64,000 nucleotides of DNA from Candidatus Planktophila sp. (GCA_009694515.1 SHUV01000001.1:1-64000); one strand, 5' to 3'. Positions 19,091 through 28,003 are shown, numbered from the stretch's first letter. A program made the numbers and translations. The notes: generated by a model from the sequence alone, not told the origin.

Positions 19091-20088
19091 GCAAAGTAAC
19101 TGTTTTCGGTGCCGGCGCCTGGGGTTCAACCATGGCGCAGGTCTTAAGTGATGCGGGAAATGAAGTACTCCTTTGGGGCCGTAGTGAATCTGTCATCACA
19201 GAAATCACCACCGCTCATACCAATCTGAAGTATTTAGGGAGCCACATACTGCCCGATGACATCATTGCGACTACCAGTCTAGATGATGCATTCGCATTCT
19301 CGCAGATGTATGTACTTGCAATCCCTGCCCAAGAAATCCGGGCAACGCTGGAAGATTGGAAAGATCGCTTTCCATCGGACTGCACAATTGTGAGTACCCT
19401 CAAGGGAATTGAAATAACCACTCAAATGCGCATGACTGAGGTTATTGAAGACGTTCTTGGCGCACATAAGATTGCAATCATTACCGGACCTAACTTGGCA
19501 GATGAACTTGTGCTTCGTCAGCCCGCTGGCGCTGTTGCTGCTGCAACTTCGCAAGTGCTAGCTGATCAGATTAGAGAGTTGTTTCGCACTCCCTATTATC
19601 GTGTCTACACCTCAAATGATGTCATGGGCTGTGAACTAGCTGGCGCCATTAAGAGTGTTATCGCGCTAGCGGTAGGGCTATCTATTGGCATGGGCTTTGG
19701 CGAAAATACCCAAGCGATGTTAATTACTCGCGGGCTAAATGAAGTCGCACGATTATGTGCAGCTCACGGTTCTGATCCGTTATCAGCCGCCGGCTTAGCC
19801 GGCATGGGAGATCTTGTTGCCAGTTGCGGCTCACCACTTTCGCGCAATAGAACATTTGGTGAAGTCATCGGGCGCACAGGTTCTATGAGCGCTGCCCGCG
19901 CACAGATGGTCAAAACAGTCGAAGGCGTTGCATCATCTAGTGCGGTACTTGAAATTGCCCATCGCGTGGGTATCGAAGTTCCCGTAATTGAGGCAGTAGC
20001 TGACATTGTGAGTGAAAAACTAACTCCGGAAGCAGCGTTACAAAGATTGATGGAGATAACGACCAAGGCTGAAAACTTCATCCGATGA
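19087..20088 (+). CDS. gpsA: Glycerol-3-phosphate dehydrogenase [NAD(P)+]
   Basis: GpsA reduces dihydroxyacetone phosphate to sn-glycerol-3-phosphate for phospholipids. The nucleotide-binding GAGAWG is at residues 8-13. The catalytic lysine lies in 'CELAGAIKSVIALA', and 'GLAGMGDLVASC' follows. The length of 333 residues is typical. Translational coupling to plsC upstream and ddl downstream (4-nt overlaps on both sides) makes a plsC-gpsA-ddl envelope operon. Confidence 0.97.
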   Translation: MSKVTVFGAGAWGSTMAQVLSDAGNEVLLWGRSESVITEITTAHTNLKYLGSHILPDDIIATTSLDDAFAFSQMYVLAIPAQEIRATLEDWKDRFPSDCTIVSTLKGIEITTQMRMTEVIEDVLGAHKIAIITGPNLADELVLRQPAGAVAAATSQVLADQIRELFRTPYYRVYTSNDVMGCELAGAIKSVIALAVGLSIGMGFGENTQAMLITRGLNEVARLCAAHGSDPLSAAGLAGMGDLVASCGSPLSRNRTFGEVIGRTGSMSAARAQMVKTVEGVASSSAVLEIAHRVGIEVPVIEAVADIVSEKLTPEAALQRLMEITTKAENFIR

Positions 20089-21152
20089 CACAACGTGTAG
20101 CAATCATTTGTGGTGGACGTAGTAGTGAGCATGAAATCTCGTGTATCTCAGCTAGGGGAGTCCTTGCCGCCATCGATCGCACAGCCTATGAACCCATTCT
20201 GATTGGAATTACCAAAGAAGGCGCATGGGTCTTGATTCCAGAAGATCACAACATGGCTATTGCCAAGGGGGTTCTTCCAACCGTTCCACAGAACGCCCCA
20301 GCAGTTGTTGCCGATGTTGCCGGATTTTCTAGCGGTGGAAAAGATTTGAAGATAGATATCGTTTTTCCGTTATTGCACGGTCCATACGGTGAGGATGGAA
20401 CTATTCAAGGACTGCTTGAGATGGCAGATATGCCATATGTGGGATCTGGAGTTCTTGCCTCTGCAGTGGCGATGGATAAATCATTTGCCAAGCCAATATT
20501 TGCTTCCCACGACATTGCAACTGTCCCGGGAATAGTCGTTAAAGAAGGTGCCTGGAAATCTAGTGCGGCCGCTATTACGAAAGAGATTGCAGAACTTGGT
20601 TATCCGGTATTTATTAAGCCGGCACGTGGTGGATCTTCGCGCGGAACAACGAAGGTGAAGAGCGCTGACCAGTTACCGGCGGCAATTGCAGAAGCGCATC
20701 GCTTTGACTCGAAAGCTATGGTGGAAAAGGCGATAGTTGGCTCTGAGATTGAATGCGCTGTCCTAGAGATCAACGGTACTCCACAAGCGTCGGTTGCGGG
20801 AATGATTCATATCGATTCTAGATTTGAGTTCTATGACTTTGAAGCAAAGTACTTAGATGGGGCAACCTCGATAGAACTTCCAGCACCTATTGATAGCGCA
20901 ATTGCAGAAAAGATCCGTAACTCTGCAATTAAGGCATTTTTAGCACTCGGCTGTTCAGGTCTAGCCAGAGTAGATTTCTTCCTGACTGAAAAAGGTGAAG
21001 TGATTATCAATGAGCTCAACACGATGCCTGGATTTACCGCCACTTCAGTATTTCCAAAGATGTGGGCTGCAACGGGAATTGGATATTCCGAAGTTATTAC
21101 GCATTTATTAGAGGGTGCGCAAAAGCGCACCAATGGGGTGCTGGGTAATTAA
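20085..21152 (+). CDS. ddl: D-alanine--D-alanine ligase
   Basis: ATP-grasp enzyme that makes the D-Ala-D-Ala dipeptide of peptidoglycan. Features: 'CGGRSSEHEISCISA' at the N-terminus, 'PLLHGPYGEDGTIQGLLE', 'PVFIKPARGGSSRGTTKV' (ATP-binding), 'RVDFFLTEKGEVIINELNTMPGFTATSVFP' (metal site). The 355-residue length is normal. It starts inside the gpsA stop (ATGA). Confidence 0.97.
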   Translation: MTQRVAIICGGRSSEHEISCISARGVLAAIDRTAYEPILIGITKEGAWVLIPEDHNMAIAKGVLPTVPQNAPAVVADVAGFSSGGKDLKIDIVFPLLHGPYGEDGTIQGLLEMADMPYVGSGVLASAVAMDKSFAKPIFASHDIATVPGIVVKEGAWKSSAAAITKEIAELGYPVFIKPARGGSSRGTTKVKSADQLPAAIAEAHRFDSKAMVEKAIVGSEIECAVLEINGTPQASVAGMIHIDSRFEFYDFEAKYLDGATSIELPAPIDSAIAEKIRNSAIKAFLALGCSGLARVDFFLTEKGEVIINELNTMPGFTATSVFPKMWAATGIGYSEVITHLLEGAQKRTNGVLGN

Positions 21153-21163
21153 TTAGTTCTGGA

Positions 21164-21397
21164 TTAATTAGTTACTGGACAAGTAAGTGTGCGAGTAATA
21201 CCTGGAACCGCTTGCACCTTAGAGAGAATTGCGCGACCGAAATCTTCCATCGATGGCGACTCTGCGCGCATGATGACATCGTATGGACCAGTAACGCCTT
21301 CAGCGAGTGAAACTCCCGGAATTAGCTTGATGGCATTGGCAACGGATGAGGCCTTGCCCACCTCAGTTTGAATCAAGATATAAGCCTGTATAGACAT
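21164..21397 (-). CDS. Lrp/AsnC ligand-binding (RAM) domain protein, no HTH
   Basis: A 77-residue protein consisting only of the Lrp/AsnC effector-binding domain ('MSIQAYILIQTEVGKASSVANAIKLI', 'VTGPYDVIMRAES'). It has no DNA-binding domain. Stand-alone RAM proteins beside ddl/thiL are common in actinobacteria and may form oligomers or bind amino acids. The function is unproven. A Shine-Dalgarno (AAAGGAA) lies upstream. It is convergent with ddl and divergent from thiL. Confidence 0.85.
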   Translation of the reverse strand: MSIQAYILIQTEVGKASSVANAIKLIPGVSLAEGVTGPYDVIMRAESPSMEDFGRAILSKVQAVPGITRTLTCPVTN

Positions 21398-21444
21398 ATG
21401 AGTTCCTTTCGCTTCCCCCTAACGTTATCTCATGTCATAGGCTT

Positions 21445-22365
21445 ATGGCTATGGGGTTTAGTGAAACGGATGTGATCTCCGTACTTAAGGAAGTTTTTGC
21501 AACCACTGACCCCCGTCTGCTTGTCGGAATTGGCGATGATACTGCCGTAATCCAGGGCGCAAGGCGTCAAGTAATTACAACCGACGTTGCTGTCGCAGGA
21601 GTGCATTTTCGAACTGACTGGTCATCACCCTTTGATATAGGGCGCAAAATTACGGCAGCTAATATTGCCGACGTTCTGGCTATGGGTGCTACCTGTGATT
21701 ACTTAGTTGCCGCAGTGACCCTGACGGGCGCCGAAGATTTAACATGGATTGAGCAACTCGCTCGTGGCATGAAAGCCGAGGCAGATCATGCGGGAGCACT
21801 GATTGTTGGTGGAGATATTGCTCGCTCTTCGGTGATAACTATTGCTATGACAGCAGTGGGCCGCTGTGATGCGCCCATACTTCGAAGCGGCGCCCGCGCT
21901 GGTGATGACATTTTTATTTCCTCACTTACTGGCTGGTCAGCGGCAGGTCTTGCACTGCTTTCGAAAGAAAATCCACCTGCGGGAGCCATTGCCACAAAAG
22001 CGATTTCAGAATTTTCTGCTCCCACACTTGATTATGAGTTCAATTCTTCTCAGGCAACGGCACTTTGCGATATCAGTGATTCACTTCTGATTCAGGCTCA
22101 GCAATTGGCAGCAGCATCAGGTGTGTGCCTGCACTTTGAAACTGAGTTAATTCAAGGGATAGAAGAGTTTGCAGAGCTGCAGCAACTGGCGATAGCTACC
22201 GGATCTGATGTGTGGGATTGGGTCTTAGGCGGAGGAGAAGATCATGTATTTCTTGCTACCGGTAAAGAGTTGCCCGGAGTGCGCATAGGAAGAGTTATGT
22301 CAGGTTCAGGAATTTTGGGGATAGAAATGAAAAAGGCCCCAGTTTCCTGGAGCCATTTCAATTAA
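21445..22365 (+). CDS. thiL: Thiamine-monophosphate kinase
   Basis: ThiL phosphorylates thiamine monophosphate to thiamine diphosphate, the cofactor needed by Dxs at 53.6 kb. Family features: 'VGIGDDTAVI' near residue 28, 'TTDVAVAGVHFRTDW', 'ANIADVLAMGA', 'VGGDIARSSVITIAMTAVG' and 'GGGEDHVFLAT'. The length of 306 residues is normal. Its last codons carry the hairpin that terminates the convergent rpmB gene. Confidence 0.94.
   Translation: MAMGFSETDVISVLKEVFATTDPRLLVGIGDDTAVIQGARRQVITTDVAVAGVHFRTDWSSPFDIGRKITAANIADVLAMGATCDYLVAAVTLTGAEDLTWIEQLARGMKAEADHAGALIVGGDIARSSVITIAMTAVGRCDAPILRSGARAGDDIFISSLTGWSAAGLALLSKENPPAGAIATKAISEFSAPTLDYEFNSSQATALCDISDSLLIQAQQLAAASGVCLHFETELIQGIEEFAELQQLAIATGSDVWDWVLGGGEDHVFLATGKELPGVRIGRVMSGSGILGIEMKKAPVSWSHFN
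22330..22354 (-). terminator. Intrinsic terminator of rpmB, inside the 3' end of thiL
   Basis: On the minus strand GGCTCCAG-GAAA-CTGGGGCC forms an 8-bp stem (one U-G pair) closed by a GAAA tetraloop and followed directly by five T. It begins about 18 nt after the rpmB stop and lies within thiL coding sequence. Confidence 0.8.
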
Positions 22366-22371
22366 AAGAAT

Positions 22372-22557
22372 TTAACGTGTGATTTTGCCGGCCTTAAGGC
22401 ATGAAGTACATACGTTCTGACGCTTTGATGATCCGCCTACCAAAGTCTTAACGCGCTGAATATTTGGATTCCAACGGCGACGTGTCTTCACCTGTGAGTG
22501 TGAAACATTATTGCCAAAGCTTGGTCCCTTGCCACAGATGTCGCATGAAGATGCCAT
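22372..22557 (-). CDS. rpmB: 50S ribosomal protein bL28
   Basis: A 61-residue ribosomal protein. 'MASSCDICGKGPSFGNNVSHS' is the cysteine-containing L28 N-terminus, and a second Cys pair (CTSC) near the C-terminus completes a zinc-binding C+ form. I chose the ATG at 22557 because an AAGGAG site lies 8 nt upstream. The frame is open further upstream but not L28-like. It is divergent from recG and ends at a strong terminator inside thiL. Confidence 0.96.
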   Translation of the reverse strand: MASSCDICGKGPSFGNNVSHSQVKTRRRWNPNIQRVKTLVGGSSKRQNVCTSCLKAGKITR

Positions 22558-22709
22558 GGGTGGTTCTCCTTCTAGATTAAACGCTCGTAATCGAACAGGG
22601 CGTAAGGGTAGCAAGAGGGGGCGGCTTTGGGCGAATCCGATGAAATTTATGCTCAAAGCACACGCTCTTAAATCAAGGCGGATTGCAACCAAGGCGAGAG
22701 AATGTCGCC

Positions 22710-24875
22710 ATGGCAACCCTGGACTCGAAACTCGTTGGAGTCTTGGGTGATCGCACAACAAAGGTACTGCGAGATTTATACGGCTATCTCACGGTCGCAG
22801 ATTTACTCCATCACTACCCGCGTCGCTATTTAGTGCGTGGAGAACTATCAGATATTTCAGAGCTCAATGAAGGCGATGAGGTAACAATTCTGGCTGAAGT
22901 CTTTAGCGCCAGTAGCCGGCGACTGCAGGGAAGAAAAGGCAACATTCTTGAAGTTATCGTCACTGATGGAAGTGCGAAGTTATCGCTGACATTTTTTAAC
23001 CAAGCATGGCGAGAAAAAGATTTAAAGATTGGTAAGCAAGGACTCTTTGCCGGCAAGGTGGGAGTCTTTAACGGCAAACGTCAGCTTGCTCATCCGGATT
23101 ATGAGCTCATTGCCGATGGCAACGATGTCGATGCTGCGGTGGAAGGTTTCGCTGGCAAGTACCTGCCTATGTATCCCGCAAGTTCAAAGATGCCGTCCTG
23201 GAAAATTGCCCAATGTATTGAATTAGCAGTAGGTGCGCTCGATGAAGTTCCTGATTACTTACCCGAATTAATACGCGAAAAGTATGGCTACCCAACACTG
23301 CACCAAGCTCTGGTGCAGCTACACAATCCTGCAGATCTCGATATCGCCGAAAAGGCACGAGAAAGACTTACCTACGATGAAGCATTCTTACTTCAGCTTT
23401 TATTGCTCACGCGACGTAAAGAACTCAAAGATCTCGATGCAGTTGCGCGAGCCGTCACAGCAGATGGACTCCTAAAAGAATTTGATTCAGCTCTGCCCTT
23501 CGAACTTACTGCAGGTCAGCGTGCGATTTCGGCAGAGATTGAAAATGACTTAGCGCAGCCACATCCGATGAACCGACTGCTGCAAGGTGAAGTAGGTTCA
23601 GGAAAGACAATTGTTGCGCTGCGAGCGATGCTGACTGTGATTGATAATGGGGGACAGGCTGCCCTTCTTGCACCCACCGAAGTCTTAGCTGCGCAACATC
23701 TGCGCACCATTCAGAGCCTACTTGGCTCGCTTGCTCATGGCGGAATGTTGGGTGGATCCGAGAAAGCAACTCATGTCACGTTGATCACCGGATCACAGAA
23801 TGCGGCATCGCGCAAAGAGGCGCTATCGCAAGCAGCATCTGGTGCTGCGGGAATCGTGATTGGTACCCACGCACTACTTGGTGAAAGCGTTGAGTTTAAA
23901 GATCTAGGTTTAATTGTCGTCGATGAACAGCATCGTTTTGGAGTTGAGCAACGCGATGCACTTAAAGGCAAAGCAGTCACCCCACCACATTTATTGGTGA
24001 TGACGGCAACACCGATTCCACGCACAGTTGCCATGACGGTTTTTGGAGATCTCGATGTGTCAACTCTGCGCGAACTTCCACTGGGACGACAGCTGATTAC
24101 TACTCATGTCATTCCAGTCTTAGAAAAACCTGGTTTCCTGGAGCGTGCCTGGGAGCGAATTCGGGAAGAAGTATCACAAGGACATCAGGCCTATGTTGTC
24201 GCACCTCGTATCGCAGCCGGTACATCAGAGGATGCGGATATTGATTTTCTGATGGGAGAAAATTCATCCACGCTCGCATCAGTTGAAGATCTAGGCCCAC
24301 TTCTTTCCGGAGGGGCGCTACAGGGACTTCGTGTTGCACCCTTGCATGGAAAACAGGCCTCAGAACTTAAAGATGCCACCATGAAAGCATTTGGCAATAA
24401 AGAAATTGATGTTCTGATTTCAACGACTGTTATTGAAGTAGGTGTGGATATTCCCAATGCCACAGTGATGGTCATTATGGATGCTGACCGATTCGGTGTT
24501 TCCCAACTTCACCAATTGCGGGGTCGCGTGGGTCGTGGCACCTCACCTGGACTATGTCTGCTTGTGACATCGGCACTCGCCGACACTCCAGCACGTGAGC
24601 GATTAGAAGCCGTAGCGGGCACCACTGATGGATTTGAACTTTCGCGCATTGACTTAGAGCAAAGACGTGAAGGAGATGTATTGGGTGCAAGTCAATCTGG
24701 ATCACGATCACATCTGCGATTACTGCGCGTCTTGCGTGATGAATCAATGATTGAGCAGGCCCGTGAAGATGCATCTAGAATTCTTGATGTAGATATCAAG
24801 GAGTATCCACTGCTTGGAGCTGAGCTTGCCCAGATACAAGCAGATGCCGCTGCTGAATTTATAGATAAGGCTTAA
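22710..24875 (+). CDS. recG: ATP-dependent DNA helicase RecG
   Basis: RecG remodels stalled forks and Holliday junctions. The 721-residue protein has an N-terminal wedge/OB domain ('DLLHHYPRRYLVRGEL', 'VTILAEVFS'), Walker A 'GEVGSGKTIVALRA' near 293, the DEQH box near 405-408 ('VVDEQHRFG'), and helicase motifs 'MTATPIPRT', 'STTVIEVGVDIPNA' and 'QLRGRVGRG'. I start it at the ATG at 22710. A TTG at 22683 is also in frame. It is followed by rsmD after 2 nt, the conserved recG-rsmD-coaD order. Confidence 0.97.
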   Translation: MATLDSKLVGVLGDRTTKVLRDLYGYLTVADLLHHYPRRYLVRGELSDISELNEGDEVTILAEVFSASSRRLQGRKGNILEVIVTDGSAKLSLTFFNQAWREKDLKIGKQGLFAGKVGVFNGKRQLAHPDYELIADGNDVDAAVEGFAGKYLPMYPASSKMPSWKIAQCIELAVGALDEVPDYLPELIREKYGYPTLHQALVQLHNPADLDIAEKARERLTYDEAFLLQLLLLTRRKELKDLDAVARAVTADGLLKEFDSALPFELTAGQRAISAEIENDLAQPHPMNRLLQGEVGSGKTIVALRAMLTVIDNGGQAALLAPTEVLAAQHLRTIQSLLGSLAHGGMLGGSEKATHVTLITGSQNAASRKEALSQAASGAAGIVIGTHALLGESVEFKDLGLIVVDEQHRFGVEQRDALKGKAVTPPHLLVMTATPIPRTVAMTVFGDLDVSTLRELPLGRQLITTHVIPVLEKPGFLERAWERIREEVSQGHQAYVVAPRIAAGTSEDADIDFLMGENSSTLASVEDLGPLLSGGALQGLRVAPLHGKQASELKDATMKAFGNKEIDVLISTTVIEVGVDIPNATVMVIMDADRFGVSQLHQLRGRVGRGTSPGLCLLVTSALADTPARERLEAVAGTTDGFELSRIDLEQRREGDVLGASQSGSRSHLRLLRVLRDESMIEQAREDASRILDVDIKEYPLLGAELAQIQADAAAEFIDKA

Positions 24876-24877
24876 TT

Positions 24878-25465
24878 ATGAGAATCATTGCCGGTCGGGC
24901 AAAAGGGCGAAATATTGATGCAGTTGCATCTGCAACGCGTCCAACATCTGACCGTGCGCGCGAAGCGCTCTTCTCAACGCTTGCTTCAGAATTTGGAGAT
25001 TTTGATGGGTTACATGTTCTTGATTTATACGCCGGCACCGGTGCGATTGCGCTAGAGGCGCTCTCTCGAGGAGCATCAGTTGTTCACGCAGTAGAAAAAG
25101 ATGAGTCCGCAGCTCAAGCGATCGAGAAGAATTTCGAGAATATCAAGAGTGCACAGAGCCCAGGAATATTTCATCTATACACCATGGATGTGAATCGATT
25201 CTTGCAAGATAAGGCACAGTTGCAATATCACTTCGTGTATATCGATCCTCCCTATTATCTAGCTGACCTTGATGTGATTGAATCCCTGATCCAGCTTGTT
25301 GCTGGAGGTTTCTTACATCCACAGGCGCTGATTGCAGTAGAGAGAAATAGCAGAGTGCGTGAGATTTCCTGGCCCGATGGTCTGGAGCAAGTGCGTGAAA
25401 AGAATTACGGCCAAGCAACTATTTTCTATGGTTCTCCCACGCCTATAGATGCGGAAAATGGATAA
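24878..25465 (+). CDS. rsmD: 16S rRNA (guanine(966)-N2)-methyltransferase
   Basis: SAM-dependent methyltransferase of 195 residues. N-terminal 'MRIIAGRAKGR', 'RPTSDRAREALFSTL', the SAM-binding 'VLDLYAGTGAIALEALSRGA' and the catalytic DPPY at residues 123-126 identify RsmD. It follows recG by 2 nt, and coaD lies 29 nt further on with its own promoter box. Confidence 0.95.
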   Translation: MRIIAGRAKGRNIDAVASATRPTSDRAREALFSTLASEFGDFDGLHVLDLYAGTGAIALEALSRGASVVHAVEKDESAAQAIEKNFENIKSAQSPGIFHLYTMDVNRFLQDKAQLQYHFVYIDPPYYLADLDVIESLIQLVAGGFLHPQALIAVERNSRVREISWPDGLEQVREKNYGQATIFYGSPTPIDAENG

Positions 25466-25481
25466 CAACTCGAATCATTGC

Positions 25482-25487
25482 TAGCGT
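25482..25487 (+). promoter_or_regulatory. Leaderless -10 box of coaD
   Basis: TAGCGT, then 7 nt, then the coaD ATG. Confidence 0.55.
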
Positions 25488-25494
25488 TTGCACT

Positions 25495-25977
25495 ATGAGA
25501 CGCGCCGTTTGTCCCGGGTCATTTGATCCCATCACCTTTGGGCATTTAGACATCATCGAGCGTGCCAGTCATCAATTTGATGAAGTGATAGTGACAGTCT
25601 TTGTGAACCGTAAGAAAGCAGCGCTCTTCACTATTGAAGAGCGGATGCAGATGATTCAGCAAAATGTTGCCAAGTTTAAGAATGTCCGCGTTGACTCTGG
25701 GGACGGACTCCTCGTTGAATACTGCAAGGCAAATAAGGTGCAGGCGATTGTAAAGGGCTTGCGCGCAGTCACAGATTTTGATTATGAGTTGCAGATGGCA
25801 CAAGTTCACACCCAGGCTTCGGGTGTAGAAACTATGTTTATGGCAACTTCGCCGACGCATTCGTTTTTATCGTCATCGATTGTTAAGGAGCTTGCTCACT
25901 TTGGCGGAGATGTTTCGACCATGGTTCCGGAAAATGTTCATCAAGCACTGAAAGCACGAGTAGGAGCATCAGAATGA
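25495..25977 (+). CDS. coaD: Pantetheine-phosphate adenylyltransferase
   Basis: CoaD adenylylates 4'-phosphopantetheine to dephospho-CoA. The (T/H)xGH nucleotidyl-transferase motif is T14-F-G-H17 within 'PGSFDPITFGHLDII', and the C-terminal 'FLSSSIVKELAHFGGDV' corresponds to the ISSTxxRE motif. The 160-residue length is exact for the family. The downstream coiled-coil gene overlaps its stop (ATGA). Confidence 0.97.
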   Translation: MRRAVCPGSFDPITFGHLDIIERASHQFDEVIVTVFVNRKKAALFTIEERMQMIQQNVAKFKNVRVDSGDGLLVEYCKANKVQAIVKGLRAVTDFDYELQMAQVHTQASGVETMFMATSPTHSFLSSSIVKELAHFGGDVSTMVPENVHQALKARVGASE

Positions 25978-26462
25978 CAATGGATTCAATAGAGAAACTC
26001 AATACTGCGATTGCGATGATTGAAGAGGCACGTGGTGTTCCACTTTCCGCTTCCTGTGTTGTCCATCGTGGGGAGATGTTGGAGATTTTGCAGAGCGCCC
26101 GTGAATTTCTCCCGGTGGATTTCTTAAGTGCTGAGGCCATCCTGCAAGATCGTGATCGAATTATTGATGAGGGACGAAATAGTGCCGAAGCAATGATTGC
26201 AACCACGCGTGAAGATGTCTCGCGAATGATTGAACAGACTTCAATTGTGCAGGCAGCACGCGATGAAGCCCAGCGAATCCTTGATGATGCTCGCGCAGTA
26301 GCCGAAGATGAACGACGTGAGGTTGAGGCATATATTGATGCTCGCCTTGCCACCCTTGAAGTTATTCTTAACAAGACTCTCGATGCCGTTGCTCGCGGAC
26401 GCGAACGACTTGAAGGTGCGGGCGATAACGACGTTCTATCTCAGCTTAATTCTGATCGCTAG
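25974..26462 (+). CDS. SepIVA/DivIVA-like coiled-coil protein
   Basis: A 162-residue protein dominated by a charged, Ala-rich coiled coil (about residues 55-135, 'AEAILQDRDRIIDEGRNSAEAMI' and 'ARDEAQRILDDARAVAEDERREVEAY'). Position and features match mycobacterial SepIVA, a DivIVA-related septation factor encoded just upstream of DUF177-rpmF-rnc. Automatic pipelines often call such proteins ATP synthase b-like. It is translated with coaD (ATGA overlap). The septation role here is inferred. Confidence 0.78.
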   Translation: MTMDSIEKLNTAIAMIEEARGVPLSASCVVHRGEMLEILQSAREFLPVDFLSAEAILQDRDRIIDEGRNSAEAMIATTREDVSRMIEQTSIVQAARDEAQRILDDARAVAEDERREVEAYIDARLATLEVILNKTLDAVARGRERLEGAGDNDVLSQLNSDR

Positions 26463-26483
26463 CAATCAAGAGGGTTGAATTAG

Positions 26484-27053
26484 ATGAATAGAAATACTGA
26501 ACCTTTCATGCTCAATACTTACGAGCTTGCTCGTCGCGCCGGAGAGATGAAGGAATATCAACTTGATATTGCGGCTAATGCGCGTATTGGAGTGCCGCTG
26601 ATTGCAGTTCCAGAAGGCGATGTCATTGAAGTTGACGCTCGACTTGAGTCAGTGACTGAAGGAGTTCTTCTCAGCGCGCAAATTTATGCGGTGGCGCACG
26701 GCGAATGCATTCGTTGCTTAGACCCAGTTGAGGTAGTCATTGACCGAAAAATTCAAGAGCTTTATCGATACGAGCCCACAAATGAAAAAGGTCGCAAGAA
26801 AAAGCGCGAGGAAGACGATATTGATTTAGAAGATGTTGAAGAGTTACAGATGGAAGGGGACCTCATGAATCTTGAGATTCCTATCATCGATGCAATCATT
26901 CTCACTCTGCCAGTGAACCCGCTCTGCTCCGAAGAGTGCCTGGGCCTATGTCCTGATTGCGGGGAAAAGTGGGAATCCCTTCCAGAGGACCATGCCCACG
27001 AAGTCATCGATGCCCGCTGGTCTGGTCTCGGAAGCCTAGATTTTGGCAATTAA
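26484..27053 (+). CDS. DUF177 (YceD) family protein, metal-binding type
   Basis: A 189-residue DUF177 protein, the usual partner of rpmF. It has 'GECIRCLDPVEVVIDRKIQELYRYE' mid-protein, an acidic stretch, then a cysteine cluster 'LCSEECLGLCPDCG' likely to bind zinc. YceD proteins are linked to 23S rRNA accumulation and ribosome assembly in plants and bacteria. The bacterial role is still poorly defined. AGAGGG precedes the ATG. Confidence 0.9.
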   Translation: MNRNTEPFMLNTYELARRAGEMKEYQLDIAANARIGVPLIAVPEGDVIEVDARLESVTEGVLLSAQIYAVAHGECIRCLDPVEVVIDRKIQELYRYEPTNEKGRKKKREEDDIDLEDVEELQMEGDLMNLEIPIIDAIILTLPVNPLCSEECLGLCPDCGEKWESLPEDHAHEVIDARWSGLGSLDFGN

Positions 27054-27147
27054 GGAGATATGGGCGATACTTAGCCCTATTGCAACACCAGCTAGCAAAT
27101 CTAGATTTGCAGCAATCAAGTAGCCATCAAGATTAAGGAAGATTACC

Positions 27148-27321
27148 GTGCCAGTACCAAAGCGAAAAATGTCTCGTTCAAAGACACGTTCCCGTCGAAG
27201 CATGTGGAAGACAACTGCAGCGGCTCTTTCAACTTGCCCACAGTGTCAGCAACCAAAGCTCAACCACGTTGCTTGTCCTACTTGCGGCACATATAACCGC
27301 CGTCAGGTTCTAGAGGTCTGA
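27148..27321 (+). CDS. rpmF: 50S ribosomal protein bL32
   Basis: A 57-residue protein starting at a GTG with AAGGAA about 8 nt upstream. It begins '[20 protein letters not shown]' and carries a zinc ribbon with Cys pairs at C30/C33 and C44/C47, the classic L32 pattern. It follows DUF177, as in most bacteria. The stop TGA is immediately followed by the probable CTG start of rnc. Confidence 0.96.
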   Translation: MPVPKRKMSRSKTRSRRSMWKTTAAALSTCPQCQQPKLNHVACPTCGTYNRRQVLEV

Positions 27322-27322
27322 T

Positions 27323-28003
27323 CTGTACTCAAACCTTCTTAAGCAAATAGGGATAGAACTTTCTCCAGAGCTGCTTGAGTTAGCCTTTACCCACCGTTCC
27401 TTTGCTTATGAAACTGGAATATCAACGACCAATGAGCGCCTGGAATTCTTAGGTGACTCTGTATTAGGCCTAATAGTCACCGAAGAGCTCTACGTTAAAT
27501 ACCCAGATCTTGATGAAAGTCGCTTATCTCCGCTGCGTTCAGGCATAGTCAATATGCGTGCACTTGCAGATATCGCGCGAACTCTCGAACTTGGAAAATA
27601 TATCCGTTTGGGCAAAGGTGAAGAAGTCACAAATGGCCGAGATAAAAACTCTCTCTTAGCTGATGCACTAGAAGCCTTGATTGGCGCAATCTATCTTGAA
27701 TGTGGATTTAAAAAATCAACGATGGTAGTTCGCGCGTTGATTAAAGAGACTCTCGATAACGCAATGTCTAAAGGCTCCGGACTTGATGGAAAGACCGCGC
27801 TGCAAGAGTTATTAGCCGCGCAAGGCAAGGGATCTCCTGAATATCAAGTCAGTGAAACTGGTCCAGATCACGATAAGAGTTTTACTGCAGTTGCACTAGT
27901 TGCTGGTGCTCCGATTGCAGAAGGAAGTGGAAAAAGTAAGCGCGAGGCAGAACAATCAGCAGCACGCACCGCTTTGGAAATTCTTTCTCTACTCGAGCCT
28001 TAA
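27323..28003 (+). CDS. rnc: Ribonuclease III (apparent CTG start)
   Basis: RNase III cleaves double-stranded RNA, including rRNA precursors. The catalytic signature 'ERLEFLGDSVLG' is at residues 38-49, 'DALEALIGAIYLE' follows and a double-stranded RNA-binding domain fills residues about 157-224. The first ATG/GTG/TTG in this frame is at 27554, after the active site, yet family sequence begins right after rpmF ('LLKQIGIELSPELLELAFTHRSFAYE'). The CTG at 27323, with AGAGGT 5 nt upstream, gives 226 residues, the usual size. An in-frame TAG at 27311 rules out an earlier start. Confidence 0.92.
   Translation: MYSNLLKQIGIELSPELLELAFTHRSFAYETGISTTNERLEFLGDSVLGLIVTEELYVKYPDLDESRLSPLRSGIVNMRALADIARTLELGKYIRLGKGEEVTNGRDKNSLLADALEALIGAIYLECGFKKSTMVVRALIKETLDNAMSKGSGLDGKTALQELLAAQGKGSPEYQVSETGPDHDKSFTAVALVAGAPIAEGSGKSKREAEQSAARTALEILSLLEP

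Noticed and set aside
22683-22709. TTG start of recG at 22683
   Set aside because: The extra nine residues are not typical of RecG and the ATG at 22710 gives the usual N-terminus. Neither site has a strong ribosome-binding sequence.
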